Made by a program: the position numbers and the translations under genes
The notes under the pieces: model-generated
Told to the model about the DNA's origin: nothing
Databases searched by the model: none
The model's input: the letters and a program-made list of their open reading frames with translations, nothing else
NCBI GenBank assembly: GCA_022711595.1
Contig: JAKLET010000006.1
Location: 1-64,000, forward strand
DNA: 64,000 bases
DNA from: Deltaproteobacteria bacterium
Lineage (GTDB): Bacteria; Desulfobacterota; Syntrophorhabdia; Syntrophorhabdales; Syntrophorhabdaceae
Direction: 5' to 3'
Part shown: positions 8,642-16,603 of the stretch, in pieces
Layout: every line of letters begins with the position of its first letter
Position numbering within the stretch: the first letter of the stretch is position 1

Positions 8642-9414
8642 TGGACAAGAACAAAAAAAAGCTCATCACATTGGCGAGGGCGGTAAAGGGGGGGAAGGTC
8701 AACGCGACCCGAAAGCTCCTCGAGGCCGGCGCGGACCCGAACCGCCCCGCCAACACATACTATCGGCTGACATATCTTTACCTGGCTGCCCGCCGCGGTT
8801 ACCTCTCCATCGCCCGTCTTCTTATCGAGCACGGGGCGGATCCGAGCGCACAGGATAAAAATGGTTGGACGCCCCTCCACGAGGCGTGTTTCCGTGGCCA
8901 TGCCGCCATCGTCCGTCTTCTCCACGAGGCCGGGGCGGACGTGAAGACGAAGGATACACGCGGCACCACTCCCCTCCACTGGGCATGCGCCTACGGCCAC
9001 ACCGACATCGCCCGCCTGTTGCTGGAAAAGGGCGCGGACGTGAACGCGAAGGACGGGGATGGGGAGACCCCGCTGCATGGGGCGGCCAGGGTAATGGAGT
9101 ACAAACTCGTCCACCTCCTCCTCGACCACGGGGCGGACGTGAACGTGAAGGGCAACGGCGACCGCACCCCCCTCCACCGGGTAATGAACAACATCGAGGG
9201 TCAGCGGAGAGCGCGGAGAACGGAGACCGTCCGGCTCCTCCTCGAGCACGGCGCAGAGGGCGGAACCAGGGACAGGGACGGCGGGACACCGTTGGATCGT
9301 GTGCTTTCTCTCCCCCTCGACCACCCCCACCGCGAGGAGCTCATCGACCTGTTCCGGGAGTACGCCCCGGAGGCCGTGATGGAGGCGTGGTGCACGCAGC
9401 AAGAGGCTATCTAA
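8641..9414 (+). CDS. Ankyrin-repeat protein
   Basis: This 257-aa protein is built of about six ankyrin repeats. Examples are GWTPLHEACFRGHAAIVRLL, TPLHWACAYGHTDIARLLL and DGETPLHGAAR; each ends in GADV-type turns. The C-terminal tail has HREELIDLFREYAPEAVME. Close versions of that tail occur in the ankyrin gene at 14606 and in remnants near 11467, so it is a family trait of this element. There is no signal peptide, so it is a probable cytoplasmic protein-binding scaffold. It begins at the overlapping TAATG of the ParB-like gene, so it is in the same operon. Confidence 0.85.
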   Translation: MDKNKKKLITLARAVKGGKVNATRKLLEAGADPNRPANTYYRLTYLYLAARRGYLSIARLLIEHGADPSAQDKNGWTPLHEACFRGHAAIVRLLHEAGADVKTKDTRGTTPLHWACAYGHTDIARLLLEKGADVNAKDGDGETPLHGAARVMEYKLVHLLLDHGADVNVKGNGDRTPLHRVMNNIEGQRRARRTETVRLLLEHGAEGGTRDRDGGTPLDRVLSLPLDHPHREELIDLFREYAPEAVMEAWCTQQEAI

Positions 9415-9429
9415 TTAAAGGAGGTGTCA

Positions 9430-10064
9430 ATGAACACAAACAGACAGACACAGCAAGCAAACGAGGAACTGAACAGGCAGTGCCGGGACGCGGCAGAGAA
9501 ACTGGGGAAGATTATGGAGCGGCTGAACAACAGGGCGGCGGAATGGATCACCAGATGGGTCAAGGAAGACATGCCCTGTGTCCACGAGGAGGTCTCGCAC
9601 GACGACGGATGGATTTATTTCTTCCGGGATGGAACGGACCCGGGAAATGAATACTGGGAATGGATTCTCGAGCTTGCCGGCAGTCAGAACCATGATATTA
9701 AAGGCCTCACCGTCCTGCCCGGGAGGGGGGGTGGCAGCACCGATTTAGGAAAGTCCTCGAATCAGAGCTTTGCCAGCTTTTTCCCACCAATCCGGACTGG
9801 TGGGTGGACAGACTACAGGAAACCGCCCAGACCGTCCTTCGGGAGGATCAGGAGGAGTATGGAGACGACGGGGACGACGGCGACAGGGAGGAAAAAGAAA
9901 AAATAGGCATACGTGCCCTGAAAAGGGTCCTGGAGGGCATGGTGGAAGGCAATCGAACGTACCATTTTGATTGTGCGCTGTGCCGTGATTTCGACAGAGA
10001 TCGCTGTCGCTTTGATTTGTTCGAGGCGCTCGCCGACGCCGACAGCGAGGCGCAGAATCTTTAG
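9430..10064 (+). pseudogene. Frameshifted gene of unknown function (G-run at 9725-9731)
   Basis: Translation starts at the ATG at 9430 with AGGAGG at 9419-9424. It runs sensibly to about residue 99 (MNTNRQTQ...LTVLPGR). After seven G bases (9725-9731) the frame turns into low-quality sequence, while the -1 frame continues a natural-looking protein to 10064. That continuation includes LFPTNPDWWVDRLQ and a cysteine-rich FDCALCRDFDRDRC end. The heptamer in frame is G GGG GGT, which can support -1 slippage. It is therefore either a one-base insertion that broke the gene or a programmed frameshift. The full product would be about 211 aa; no family was recognised. Confidence 0.65.
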
Positions 10065-10072
10065 AGCAAACG

Positions 10073-10095
10073 GAGGAGGGGGTCCCCCCCTCCTC
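10073..10095. repeat. Perfect 10-bp hairpin
   Basis: GAGGAGGGGG (10073-10082) pairs with CCCCCTCCTC (10086-10095) across a 3-base loop, 9 bases after the stop at 10064. No T-run follows, so it is more likely an mRNA-stabilising or processing structure than a terminator. Confidence 0.55.
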
Positions 10096-10109
10096 AAAGG
10101 AAGATCGAA

Positions 10110-10747
10110 ATGTCAGTTTTGATTATAGAGAGCATCCCGACGGACCGCACTCCTCTCCACGAGGCATGTGAGAACGGCCACCCCGACGCCGACCGGCTGT
10201 TGCTGGATAAGGGGGCGGACGTGGAGGGATGGGACAGTCGTCGAACTCACGTCGCGGCTCGATATGTGACAGGCTGGGATCGCGTTAATCCACAAGACGA
10301 CAGGGTAAAGGGTTTCGCTCGGGCCGGGGAACGGAACTTGTGCAGGCTGAGTCCGAATAACGACCGCCTGTCATCAGAATCATCCCGGCTCATCATCACC
10401 GAGTCGGCTGTCGACGCTCTCAGCCACCTTCAGCTTAACTCACCGCCCCCGGGGTCGATGCTGACGGCCCCTGGGGGCAATATGACAAGTAAACAAGCTG
10501 ACATGATCGCGGCGGATGCGGGAGGTATCTGGTCCCCATCATCATTGCAACCGACAATGATACAAACGGGTTGCGATATGAGCAGATGATACGTGACCGG
10601 ATCCCCGCGCGGATGGTTATCCCTCACCGGCCGGAACCACCGGCGGGGTGTTAGGGAAAATGGGACTGGAATGATGAGCTACAGCGAATCGTTCAGTTGA
10701 CGAATGACGATGACAACGAGGCCCCGGCGATGGAGCCGGGCATGTAA
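10110..10747 (+). pseudogene. Decayed TOPRIM primase fragment fused to an ankyrin fragment
   Basis: The first 40 residues are a piece of ankyrin repeat (TPLHEACENGHPDADRLLL, then DKGADV). Residues about 90-135 belong to a TOPRIM/primase-like domain (RLIITESAVDALSHLQL, LTAPGGNMTSKQADMI). The open frame ends at 10589. In a second frame, from about 10530, the next TOPRIM motifs are clear (IIATDNDTNGLRYEQM), then a TAG, then KWDWNDELQRIVQL up to 10747. So there is at least one frameshift and one nonsense codon. The chimera probably arose by recombination between an ankyrin gene of this element and a plasmid primase gene. Confidence 0.65.
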
Positions 10748-10771
10748 TTCAAATCAAAGAAGGAGGAAACA

Positions 10772-11257
10772 ATGGACATTCTGACACACATCGAGAACGA
10801 CGGCGGTAACATCATGAGCACTAACTATTTTCAGTCACGAGCGGCACAGGCCGGATACATCCTTGCATCTGTTAACGCGGGAACGTTCCGTCTCCTCGTG
10901 CCTGACGGGATACTGCCGAGCCTCTTGAAGGAGATCGCAGACGCGGACGAGGTGATCGTTTCCCGGGGTCCGCTGTCCATCCCGGCCACGAACGCGGCGT
11001 ATACGGCTTGGCCAGGAACGGGCGAGGGTGATGGACTGGAATTCCTGTTCGAGGACGGAACCAAAAGGCCGTTCTGCATCCATCTCGGTCTAAACCAGGT
11101 TGATCTGGTTCCATCGGATAACCAAAGAGACCGAAAGGGCCAGCCTCATCGGTGGCGTTGCACGATCTGGAACGCGAGGATGGAGAGGGTGGCGGACTTC
11201 CCGTGTCGGTATCGGTTGGCAAAACGCCTCCCGTGCCTGAAGCGCTGGTATGACTAG
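10772..11257 (+). CDS. Hypothetical protein
   Basis: This 161-aa protein has AAGGAGGAAAC before the ATG at 10772. An internal ATG at 10814 would also be possible. No family was recognised. The middle part (LASVNAGTFRLLVPDGILPS and DADEVIVSRGP) looks like a compact alpha/beta domain; the C-terminus is rich in Arg and Trp. It lies downstream of the decayed primase in the same orientation. Confidence 0.55.
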   Translation: MDILTHIENDGGNIMSTNYFQSRAAQAGYILASVNAGTFRLLVPDGILPSLLKEIADADEVIVSRGPLSIPATNAAYTAWPGTGEGDGLEFLFEDGTKRPFCIHLGLNQVDLVPSDNQRDRKGQPHRWRCTIWNARMERVADFPCRYRLAKRLPCLKRWYD

Positions 11258-11459
11258 AAGGGAAACACGAGAGATGGCAACGATGGATGCAGACATGATG
11301 CGCCGCCACATCTGGCATGATGCGGTCGACACCTCAGGCCGCCTCGAACCGTTTCTGTGTGGGCACGGCATTTACGACATTGGGTTCCATACAAGCCAAG
11401 GAGGCCGAGAGTGGAAAATCGGAACAACGAACCACCCACGGTGGTTATGTGCGGGAAGA

Positions 11460-11750
11460 TGCACAAGTGCTCGACCACCCCGCAGGGGAAGAGCTCCTCG
11501 ATCTCTTGCGCCAGTACCCCCCGAATGCAGTGATGGAGGCGTACTGCTCACAGGGCCCGGGAGGGATGCAATGGCTTCCCGTGAAACAACGAGGCGGCAC
11601 CTTTTCGCGGCGATGGGAAACAAGGGAACCGAGATCGCCCGCCCGCTGTTGGACCATGGCGTGCACCCGCCCGGTTTCCTCCCCGGTGAAGGAGACCCCG
11701 GGCTTCTCCCCCTTCATAGAGGACCGGATCTACGAATCCGCCTGCCTTCC
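11460..11750 (+). pseudogene. Ankyrin gene remnants
   Basis: Between 11258 and 12034 no intact gene is visible. Two fragments in different frames derive from the ankyrin family of this element. LDHPAGEELLDLLRQYPPNA followed by VMEAYC (from about 11467) matches the C-terminal tail of the genes at 8641 and 14606. GNKGTEIARPLLDHGVHP (from about 11616) matches a repeat. The tail fragment lies before the repeat fragment, so at least two broken copies or a rearrangement are present. Confidence 0.55.
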
Positions 11751-11995
11751 CTCCTGTTCGATCCGCGCCGTGGGAATGTCGGGGTTTTTCCCGGGATTGG
11801 CGTACTTCGTAATGTCCCGCCCCATGAAGACAAGGGAGCGGCACATGGCGGACTCCATCGACGTGCAGGTCCGAGAGGCATTCCTCCGATGTCGATGTGT
11901 TTGAGGGGATACTCCTAGGGCCCCAAGATGCCCCGTATGGAGCCCGAGGAGTACCCCAGAGCATTCCGGTCTTGGTACGGCGGGAATTGGATGAC

Positions 11996-12090
11996 AGTTT
12001 ACATAATTAGTTTTATCAGATTTGCCATAACATGTTGACACACAATGCGTTACATAGTATAAGTAAGAAGTGTACAAGATTATGTAAACT
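11996..12090. promoter_or_regulatory. Promoter of mobilization operon flanked by an inverted repeat
   Basis: TTGACA at 12035-12040 and TATAAG at 12058-12063 are 17 bp apart. The promoter sits between perfect 12-bp inverted repeats, AGTTTACATAAT (11996-12007) and ATTATGTAAACT (12079-12090). A related GTTACATAGT overlaps the -10 region. This suggests autoregulation by one of the small DNA-binding proteins encoded downstream, with looping or cooperative binding across the promoter. The region could also be part of the transfer origin. Confidence 0.7.
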
Positions 12091-12112
12091 CATATGCACG
12101 GAGGAAGCCAGC

Positions 12113-12334
12113 ATGGAAGAAAGAACGATGCAGAGGAGAAGGCGCTTCATCAAGAGAGTGGTTCCCCGGGAAGAGAAGATCAGGGTGAGTACAGACTATC
12201 CGGTCTCCCGGTACCGGGTCCTCGCCGATGCCGTCTCCTCGGGCACATTGCCGCCCTTCGCAGCCATTCTCCGGAAGGCCCTCAACGACAGCTATGACCG
12301 CATCGTGAAGATGAACGGCAAAGGCAATGAGTAA
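12113..12334 (+). CDS. Small basic protein, probable relaxosome accessory protein
   Basis: This 73-aa protein starts at the ATG at 12113 with GGAGGA upstream. It begins with an Arg-rich stretch (MQRRRRFIKRVV), followed by a predicted beta-helix-helix segment (IRVSTDYPVSRYRVLADAV, then FAAILRKALNDSY). That resembles a ribbon-helix-helix protein, but no signature is decisive. It is first in the operon with the MobC-like protein and relaxase, so a role in operon control or oriT binding is inferred. Confidence 0.6.
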   Translation: MEERTMQRRRRFIKRVVPREEKIRVSTDYPVSRYRVLADAVSSGTLPPFAAILRKALNDSYDRIVKMNGKGNE

Positions 12335-12433
12335 CCCCATGAGAGACGGTCCTTTCAGCGTTGTATTCACCCCCGATGCAACCTTACAGCAAGTTGTGCC
12401 GGGTGCAGTCATTCCAATCTCAGGAGGCTAACC

Positions 12434-12853
12434 ATGGAAACAGAGCAACGAGGCACCTACACCCTCACCGTCCGGGCCACGCCGGAGCAATATGAGAAGC
12501 TCCGGAGACTCGCGGAACAGTACAACACCTCTATGAACCGGTATCTCCTCGACGCCGCCCTCAACGTGCAGCTCCAGGCGCCTCCCGTCATGGCGGTCGT
12601 GGGGGAATCCGGCGGACCCGACGCCTACCTGGACAGCCTGGGGAAGATTCAGGGGGAGCTAAAGAGGATCGGAGAACATCTCTTCGAACTCCAGATGAGC
12701 TTCGGGGAGGCCAGGAAGAAGGGCGAGATCGAGGAGAAGTACGCCTTCGAGTGCGTCCTCTTCCTCCAGAACATCGACTACCTCACGGGGAACATCGAGG
12801 AGTACGCCGCAGGCGAGGCCCACGCCCTCGCGGCCCGTGAGGCCTGGGCATGA
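12434..12853 (+). CDS. MobC-like ribbon-helix-helix relaxosome protein
   Basis: The ATG at 12434 has CAGGAGG upstream. The 139-aa protein opens with a ribbon-helix-helix pattern (YTLTVRATPEQYEKLRRLAE, then YNTSMNRYLLDAAL). A coiled-coil-like helical part follows (GKIQGELKRIGEHLFELQ). This is the layout of MobC/NikA-type accessory proteins that bind oriT and assist the relaxase. Its stop overlaps the relaxase start by ATGA. Confidence 0.75.
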   Translation: METEQRGTYTLTVRATPEQYEKLRRLAEQYNTSMNRYLLDAALNVQLQAPPVMAVVGESGGPDAYLDSLGKIQGELKRIGEHLFELQMSFGEARKKGEIEEKYAFECVLFLQNIDYLTGNIEEYAAGEAHALAAREAWA

Positions 12854-13752
12854 TCGCCAAGGTGGTGACAGGCGACGATTTCGCGGCCGTGCTGAGGTAT
12901 GCTTCGCGGAAGGGTCCGCTCCTTGCGACGAACATCGTGAGCCCCTACGGGTCCTGGGAGGCAGGTCCGCTGGCAAGCGAGATGCAGCTCTACGCTACCT
13001 GCAGGCGTGACGTGAGAAAGCCCGTCCTCCACATTGCGATTCGGCTACCCCTCCAGGACGCGATGCGCCTTGTCGATGCCGACTTCCTCTCCCTGGCGAA
13101 ACAACTAATGAACCGCTTGGAGATCGACAGGAACCGCCATCAGTGGGTGGTATACAAGCATGACCCGGACCATGTCCACCTCATCGTCAATCGCATCAAT
13201 GTGGACAGGAAAGTCTGGCGGGACAGCTTCTTGTATTCTAGAGCAATGTCCGCCTGCCGGGAGCTTGAGGATCTCTATGACCTGACCCCCGTCACCTCCG
13301 TCCTCGACATGACGAAGATCCTGCTGACGAGGGGGGAACTCGCGATGGAGGCACGCACCGGCAGGGCCTGCCCGAAGAGGGTCATCTACCGGGCCATCAA
13401 CAGGGCGATGCTCCGGTGCGAATCCCTCGAGGACCTGGAACACATGCTGGCCGCAGAAGAGATATCGATGCGTGTGCAACCCGGGAAGGGTGTCTCTTTC
13501 GCCTGCGACGGTATCGCGTTCCAGGGCAGGAGGATCTCACGCTGTTGCAGCCTCGAGAGCATCGAGCGGCGGATCGCCGAGCGGGAGGCACCGGACGAAG
13601 AGACCTTCCTTCCGGGGCCGGCGCAGAACGTAACAGCCATTCCCCGGAAGGCCGCGAACGATACGACCGACAGAAACATGAGGGTTTCCAGGATGTTACA
13701 AAGAAGAACCCCGTCACGGCGGCAATCGTCAAACATGGGAGTAATATCGTGA
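12850..13752 (+). CDS. Relaxase (MobA/VirD2-type, short form)
   Basis: The protein nicks oriT and starts conjugative mobilization. Residues about 1-150 form the relaxase domain. Motif III is clear near residues 100-115 (KHDPDHVHLIVNRINVD, with the His triad of HxDxxHxH type). The catalytic Tyr is presumably among the N-terminal tyrosines (RYASRKGP or QLYATCRRD). At 300 aa it lacks the long C-terminal primase or helicase part of many MobA proteins. The +1 frame across the last 40 codons (13640 onward) also reads like protein, so a late frameshift that shortened it is possible. With the two upstream genes it makes the element mobilizable in trans; no type IV secretion genes are in the window. 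Confidence 0.8.
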   Translation: MIAKVVTGDDFAAVLRYASRKGPLLATNIVSPYGSWEAGPLASEMQLYATCRRDVRKPVLHIAIRLPLQDAMRLVDADFLSLAKQLMNRLEIDRNRHQWVVYKHDPDHVHLIVNRINVDRKVWRDSFLYSRAMSACRELEDLYDLTPVTSVLDMTKILLTRGELAMEARTGRACPKRVIYRAINRAMLRCESLEDLEHMLAAEEISMRVQPGKGVSFACDGIAFQGRRISRCCSLESIERRIAEREAPDEETFLPGPAQNVTAIPRKAANDTTDRNMRVSRMLQRRTPSRRQSSNMGVIS

Positions 13753-13941
13753 GGGATTCCAAGGTGGTATACGTCACGGCCTCAATAACGGGACTGAATG
13801 CACAGTCACAAAGACATCCCCAAGGAAGACATCCTCTCCGGGGTGTGACGGCGCATATCGCCTGTGTGGTGACCCTGCCACACAACGGGTGAAACCATGA
13901 GGGATACCGGTGACTTATCAATGCCATCACGGAGGTGACCG

Positions 13942-14217
13942 ATGCTGACAGAAAAACAGATCCTGACGGCGTATACACTCAAGAGGCAGGGAAAAGCGTA
14001 TCGTGAGATCGCGCAGACCGTCGGCCTCGACCCCCGGACGCAGCACAGCCAGGTGGTCAGCGCCCTCAGGTATTTTGTTATGGGATATCAGGCGGCGATG
14101 CGGAAGACGCAGGCTGCAGCCGTCCGGGAGAGATCCCCGTGGTTCGGGAGACTGGTGGCCTTTTGCGCTGGCCAGGCTCTCATGATCATCCTCGCCGTCA
14201 TCACGTTCATGCGGTAG
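13942..14217 (+). CDS. Small HTH and membrane-anchored protein
   Basis: This 91-aa protein has CGGAGGTGA before the ATG at 13942. Residues 5-45 resemble a resolvase-type helix-turn-helix (ILTAYTLKRQGKAYREIAQT, then VGLDP). The C-terminus has one hydrophobic helix (LVAFCAGQALMIILAVITF). The combination suggests a membrane-tethered DNA- or RNA-binding protein. No family was recognised. Confidence 0.55.
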   Translation: MLTEKQILTAYTLKRQGKAYREIAQTVGLDPRTQHSQVVSALRYFVMGYQAAMRKTQAAAVRERSPWFGRLVAFCAGQALMIILAVITFMR

Positions 14218-14226
14218 GCGGGCATC

Positions 14227-14406
14227 ATGGCACGGGTCATAAAATTCGATCGGTACAGGCTCACGGGGAGGATCGAGGTCCTGGACCTCACCGACTATGA
14301 TTACGGTTCCGAGGACGAGCCCTGCGAATATAACAGCTTCTACTGCGGGGATGACGATGGTTTTCTGGGAACGGACCCTTGGCAAGACGAACACCGGGCG
14401 GGATAA
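14227..14406 (+). CDS. Small acidic hypothetical protein
   Basis: This 59-aa ORF starts with ATG 9 bases after the previous stop and ends 11 bases before the next start. It begins MARVIKFDRYRLTGRIEVLD and is Asp/Tyr-rich afterwards. The upstream ribosome site is weak. Position between two genes of the same orientation is the main support. Confidence 0.4.
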   Translation: MARVIKFDRYRLTGRIEVLDLTDYDYGSEDEPCEYNSFYCGDDDGFLGTDPWQDEHRAG

Positions 14407-14417
14407 GGAGGACAGAC

Positions 14418-14591
14418 ATGATGTACATGGACGTGCGCGAACTGAAGGCACTTTTCGGGGAAGAGAGGGTGGATTACCTCCTGACGCAGAGGAGGATCCC
14501 TCTCGCCAAAGTTAATGACGACCTCGTTGTGATGGATAACCTCTACAGGCTCGAGGAGGAACTCACGAAGGACAACGAGGACCTTATGTGA
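14418..14591 (+). CDS. Small hypothetical protein
   Basis: This 57-aa protein has AAGGAGGA at 14405-14412 before the ATG at 14418 (a second ATG follows directly). The sequence MDVRELKALFGEERVDYLLT followed by QRRIPLAKVNDDLVVMD has the look of a short winged-helix or excisionase-like DNA-binding protein, but the match is weak. Confidence 0.5.
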   Translation: MMYMDVRELKALFGEERVDYLLTQRRIPLAKVNDDLVVMDNLYRLEEELTKDNEDLM

Positions 14592-14605
14592 GAGGGAGGA
14601 AGATA

Positions 14606-15133
14606 ATGTCAGACGATCTTCACGAAGCAATTGATACGGGGTGGATCGAATGGGTCAGGCAGCTCATCGAGGGTGGTGCGGACGTAAACGCGACGGACAG
14701 GCGCGGGGTGACGCCGCTCCAGGCCGCCATTGAGCACGGCCAACTCGATATCGTCCGCCTCCTCAGCGAGAAGGGGGCCGACATGAACGTCAGGGACGTC
14801 CGCGGCTGGACTCTCCTCGCCCTGGCCTCTGCCCTCGGGCGGCCCGATATCATCGGGCTCCTCCTCTCCCACGGCGCGGACGTGAACGAAAGGAATGACA
14901 TCGATGACACGGCGCTCCACTGGGCATGCACCTATGCCCGCCCCGGGGCGGTCCGCCTCCTCCTTTCCCACGGGGCCGACGCGAACGCCATGAGCATGAG
15001 GGGCAGCACGCCTATCGACATGGTACTCCAGCTCTCCCCGGACAATGCCGCCCGGGAGGAGATTCTGGATCTCTTCAGGGAATACGCACCGGAGACGGTG
15101 ATGGAGAAGTTTTGCGGGGGACCCGACAGATGA
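14606..15133 (+). CDS. Ankyrin-repeat protein (paralog of the 8641 gene)
   Basis: The start ATG at 14606 has GAGGGAGGA upstream; an in-frame ATG at 14588 lacks a site. The 175-aa protein has four to five ankyrin repeats (GVTPLQAAIEHGQLDIVRLL, GWTLLALASALGRPDIIGLL, TALHWACTYARPGAVRLLL). It carries the same tail as the 8641 protein: REEILDLFREYAPETVME. A cytoplasmic protein-interaction role is inferred. Confidence 0.8.
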   Translation: MSDDLHEAIDTGWIEWVRQLIEGGADVNATDRRGVTPLQAAIEHGQLDIVRLLSEKGADMNVRDVRGWTLLALASALGRPDIIGLLLSHGADVNERNDIDDTALHWACTYARPGAVRLLLSHGADANAMSMRGSTPIDMVLQLSPDNAAREEILDLFREYAPETVMEKFCGGPDR

Positions 15134-15213
15134 GGCATGCGGGCTCTTGTATGACCTTGAGACACAGTACCTGACACCTCCCGGGGAGAGACTTTAAGGA
15201 AGGTTCGACACGC

Positions 15214-15768
15214 ATGAAAGGACAGCGCATCGGCTACGTTCGGGTCAGCTCCGTGGAGCAGAACACCGATAGACAACTGGAGGGTGTCGAGCTCGACCGC
15301 ACTTTTACCGACAAGGCCAGCGGTAAGGACACCAAGCGCCCTGCCCTGGAGGAACTGCTCCGCTTTGTCCGAGACGGGGACACCGTCATTGTGCACAGTA
15401 TCGACCGGTTGGCGAGGAACCTTCCCGACCTCCGCAGGATTGTCGAGGACCTGACCGGCCGCGGAATTCAGCTCCGGTTCCTGAAGGAGAACCTGACGTT
15501 CAGCGGGGATGACTCTCCCATGTCGACCCTCCTGCTGTCCGTCATGGGGGCGTTTGCCGAGTTCGAGCGGGCCCTGATCCGAGAGCGTCAGGCGGAGGGC
15601 ATCGCTGCCGCGAAACGCAGGGGTATCTACAAGGGTCGCAAACATGCCCTGAGCAGGGAGCAGGTTCAGGAACTCAGGGAAAGGGCCGGCAACGGCGAGA
15701 AGAAATCAGCCCTGGCGAGGGCCTTCGGGATCTCCAGGGAGACTCTGTACCGCTATCTGGCGACGTGA
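15214..15768 (+). CDS. Serine recombinase (resolvase/invertase family)
   Basis: This 184-aa enzyme has the resolvase catalytic domain: IGYVRVSSVEQNTDRQL with the nucleophilic Ser, DKASGKDTKRPAL, then HSIDRLARN with catalytic Asp/Arg residues. GAFAEFERALIRERQAEGI forms the long E helix and the C-terminal helix-turn-helix is KKSALARAFGISRETLYRYL. It probably resolves multimers or inverts DNA at a site in the element. It is clearly paralogous to the gene at 59649-60206, with shared MKGQRIGYVRVSSV and FSGDDSPMS blocks. Confidence 0.92.
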   Translation: MKGQRIGYVRVSSVEQNTDRQLEGVELDRTFTDKASGKDTKRPALEELLRFVRDGDTVIVHSIDRLARNLPDLRRIVEDLTGRGIQLRFLKENLTFSGDDSPMSTLLLSVMGAFAEFERALIRERQAEGIAAAKRRGIYKGRKHALSREQVQELRERAGNGEKKSALARAFGISRETLYRYLAT

Positions 15769-15862
15769 TGAACCTATATGCGACCTGACCGGCCCCTCTC
15801 ACCTTGAGACCAGCGCAGCGGTCCAAGCGTCACGGGCCGGCCGGGTTCCTGTGGAGGACCAT

Positions 15863-16342
15863 ATGAAAAGGAGCATCAAAGAAATGTTTGACGCCATGAC
15901 CCGCGGGGAGGTCCCGTCCGCAGAGGAACTCGACGCGATGCATGTCTCGTTGAATCCCGGCGAGAACGTGGCCCGCCGAAGGCAGCTTCAGGACAGATAT
16001 ACCTTTCTCGGGGCCACCTCCATCCGTGAGGGGCTCATGGCATTCGGGTTCGAGTGCGGGGACGGCTGGCTCCCCATCCTCGAGAAATTATTCGCGGGAT
16101 TCCAAAAACTTGCGGACAGGGACGGCACCGCCGACCGGTTCCGTGTCACCCAGGTCAAGGAGAAGTACGGCACGCTCCGGGTCTACCACAACGGCGGGGA
16201 GGAATACGAAGCGCTCGTGGACAAGGCCGAGGCGCTGTCGGAAGTCACCTGCGACGTATGCGGCCAGCAGGGAACGATGAGGGATGACGGCTGGGTGATG
16301 GTGCGGTGCGACAGCTGCTATCCAAGGAAGAAAGGCGGGTGA
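15863..16342 (+). CDS. Hypothetical protein with C-terminal zinc ribbon
   Basis: The ATG at 15863 is preferred because GGAGGA at 15853-15858 precedes it; an upstream GTG at 15851 is less likely. The 159-aa protein has FECGDGWLPILEKLFAGFQK and VTQVKEKYGTLRVYHNGG, a pattern seen in many uncharacterised bacterial and phage proteins. It also has two cysteine pairs (CDVCG and CDSCY) typical of a zinc ribbon. Function is unknown. Confidence 0.65.
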   Translation: MKRSIKEMFDAMTRGEVPSAEELDAMHVSLNPGENVARRRQLQDRYTFLGATSIREGLMAFGFECGDGWLPILEKLFAGFQKLADRDGTADRFRVTQVKEKYGTLRVYHNGGEEYEALVDKAEALSEVTCDVCGQQGTMRDDGWVMVRCDSCYPRKKGG

Positions 16343-16349
16343 TAACACC

Positions 16350-16592
16350 ATGAAGAAGAAATGCCGGGGCATCGATGATTTTCTCCGCATGAGCAGGGAA
16401 GATGCCGAAGAGATGTACGCCGGAGCTGCGAGGAAAGCAATCGCAGAGACACATGCGGCAGGACTGCCAACCTGCCATGCGAGCGACAAAGAGGGTTACA
16501 GGATGTGCTTCATCTTCCCTGACGGCCATAAGGAGTACTTCAACACCCCGGAAGAGGGAAACGCGATCCTGGAAAGGCACGGTCTCACGTAG
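16350..16592 (+). CDS. Small conserved-type protein (paralog of the 17173 gene)
   Basis: This 80-aa protein shares with the protein at 17173-17376 a core of ARKAI...THAAGLPTCHASDKEG...FPDGHKEYF (counterpart: TRAAI...LHDAGLPSVHGDDKG...YPDGRKEYV). Both follow a short helical N-terminus. The two lie on either side of the gene at 16604. No function is known to me for this family. Confidence 0.6.
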   Translation: MKKKCRGIDDFLRMSREDAEEMYAGAARKAIAETHAAGLPTCHASDKEGYRMCFIFPDGHKEYFNTPEEGNAILERHGLT

Positions 16593-16603
16593 AAGGAGGT
16601 TTC

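Noticed and set aside
8865-9650. 261-aa frame inside the ankyrin gene
   Set aside because: Arg/Pro/Gly-rich shadow of the ankyrin repeats in another frame.
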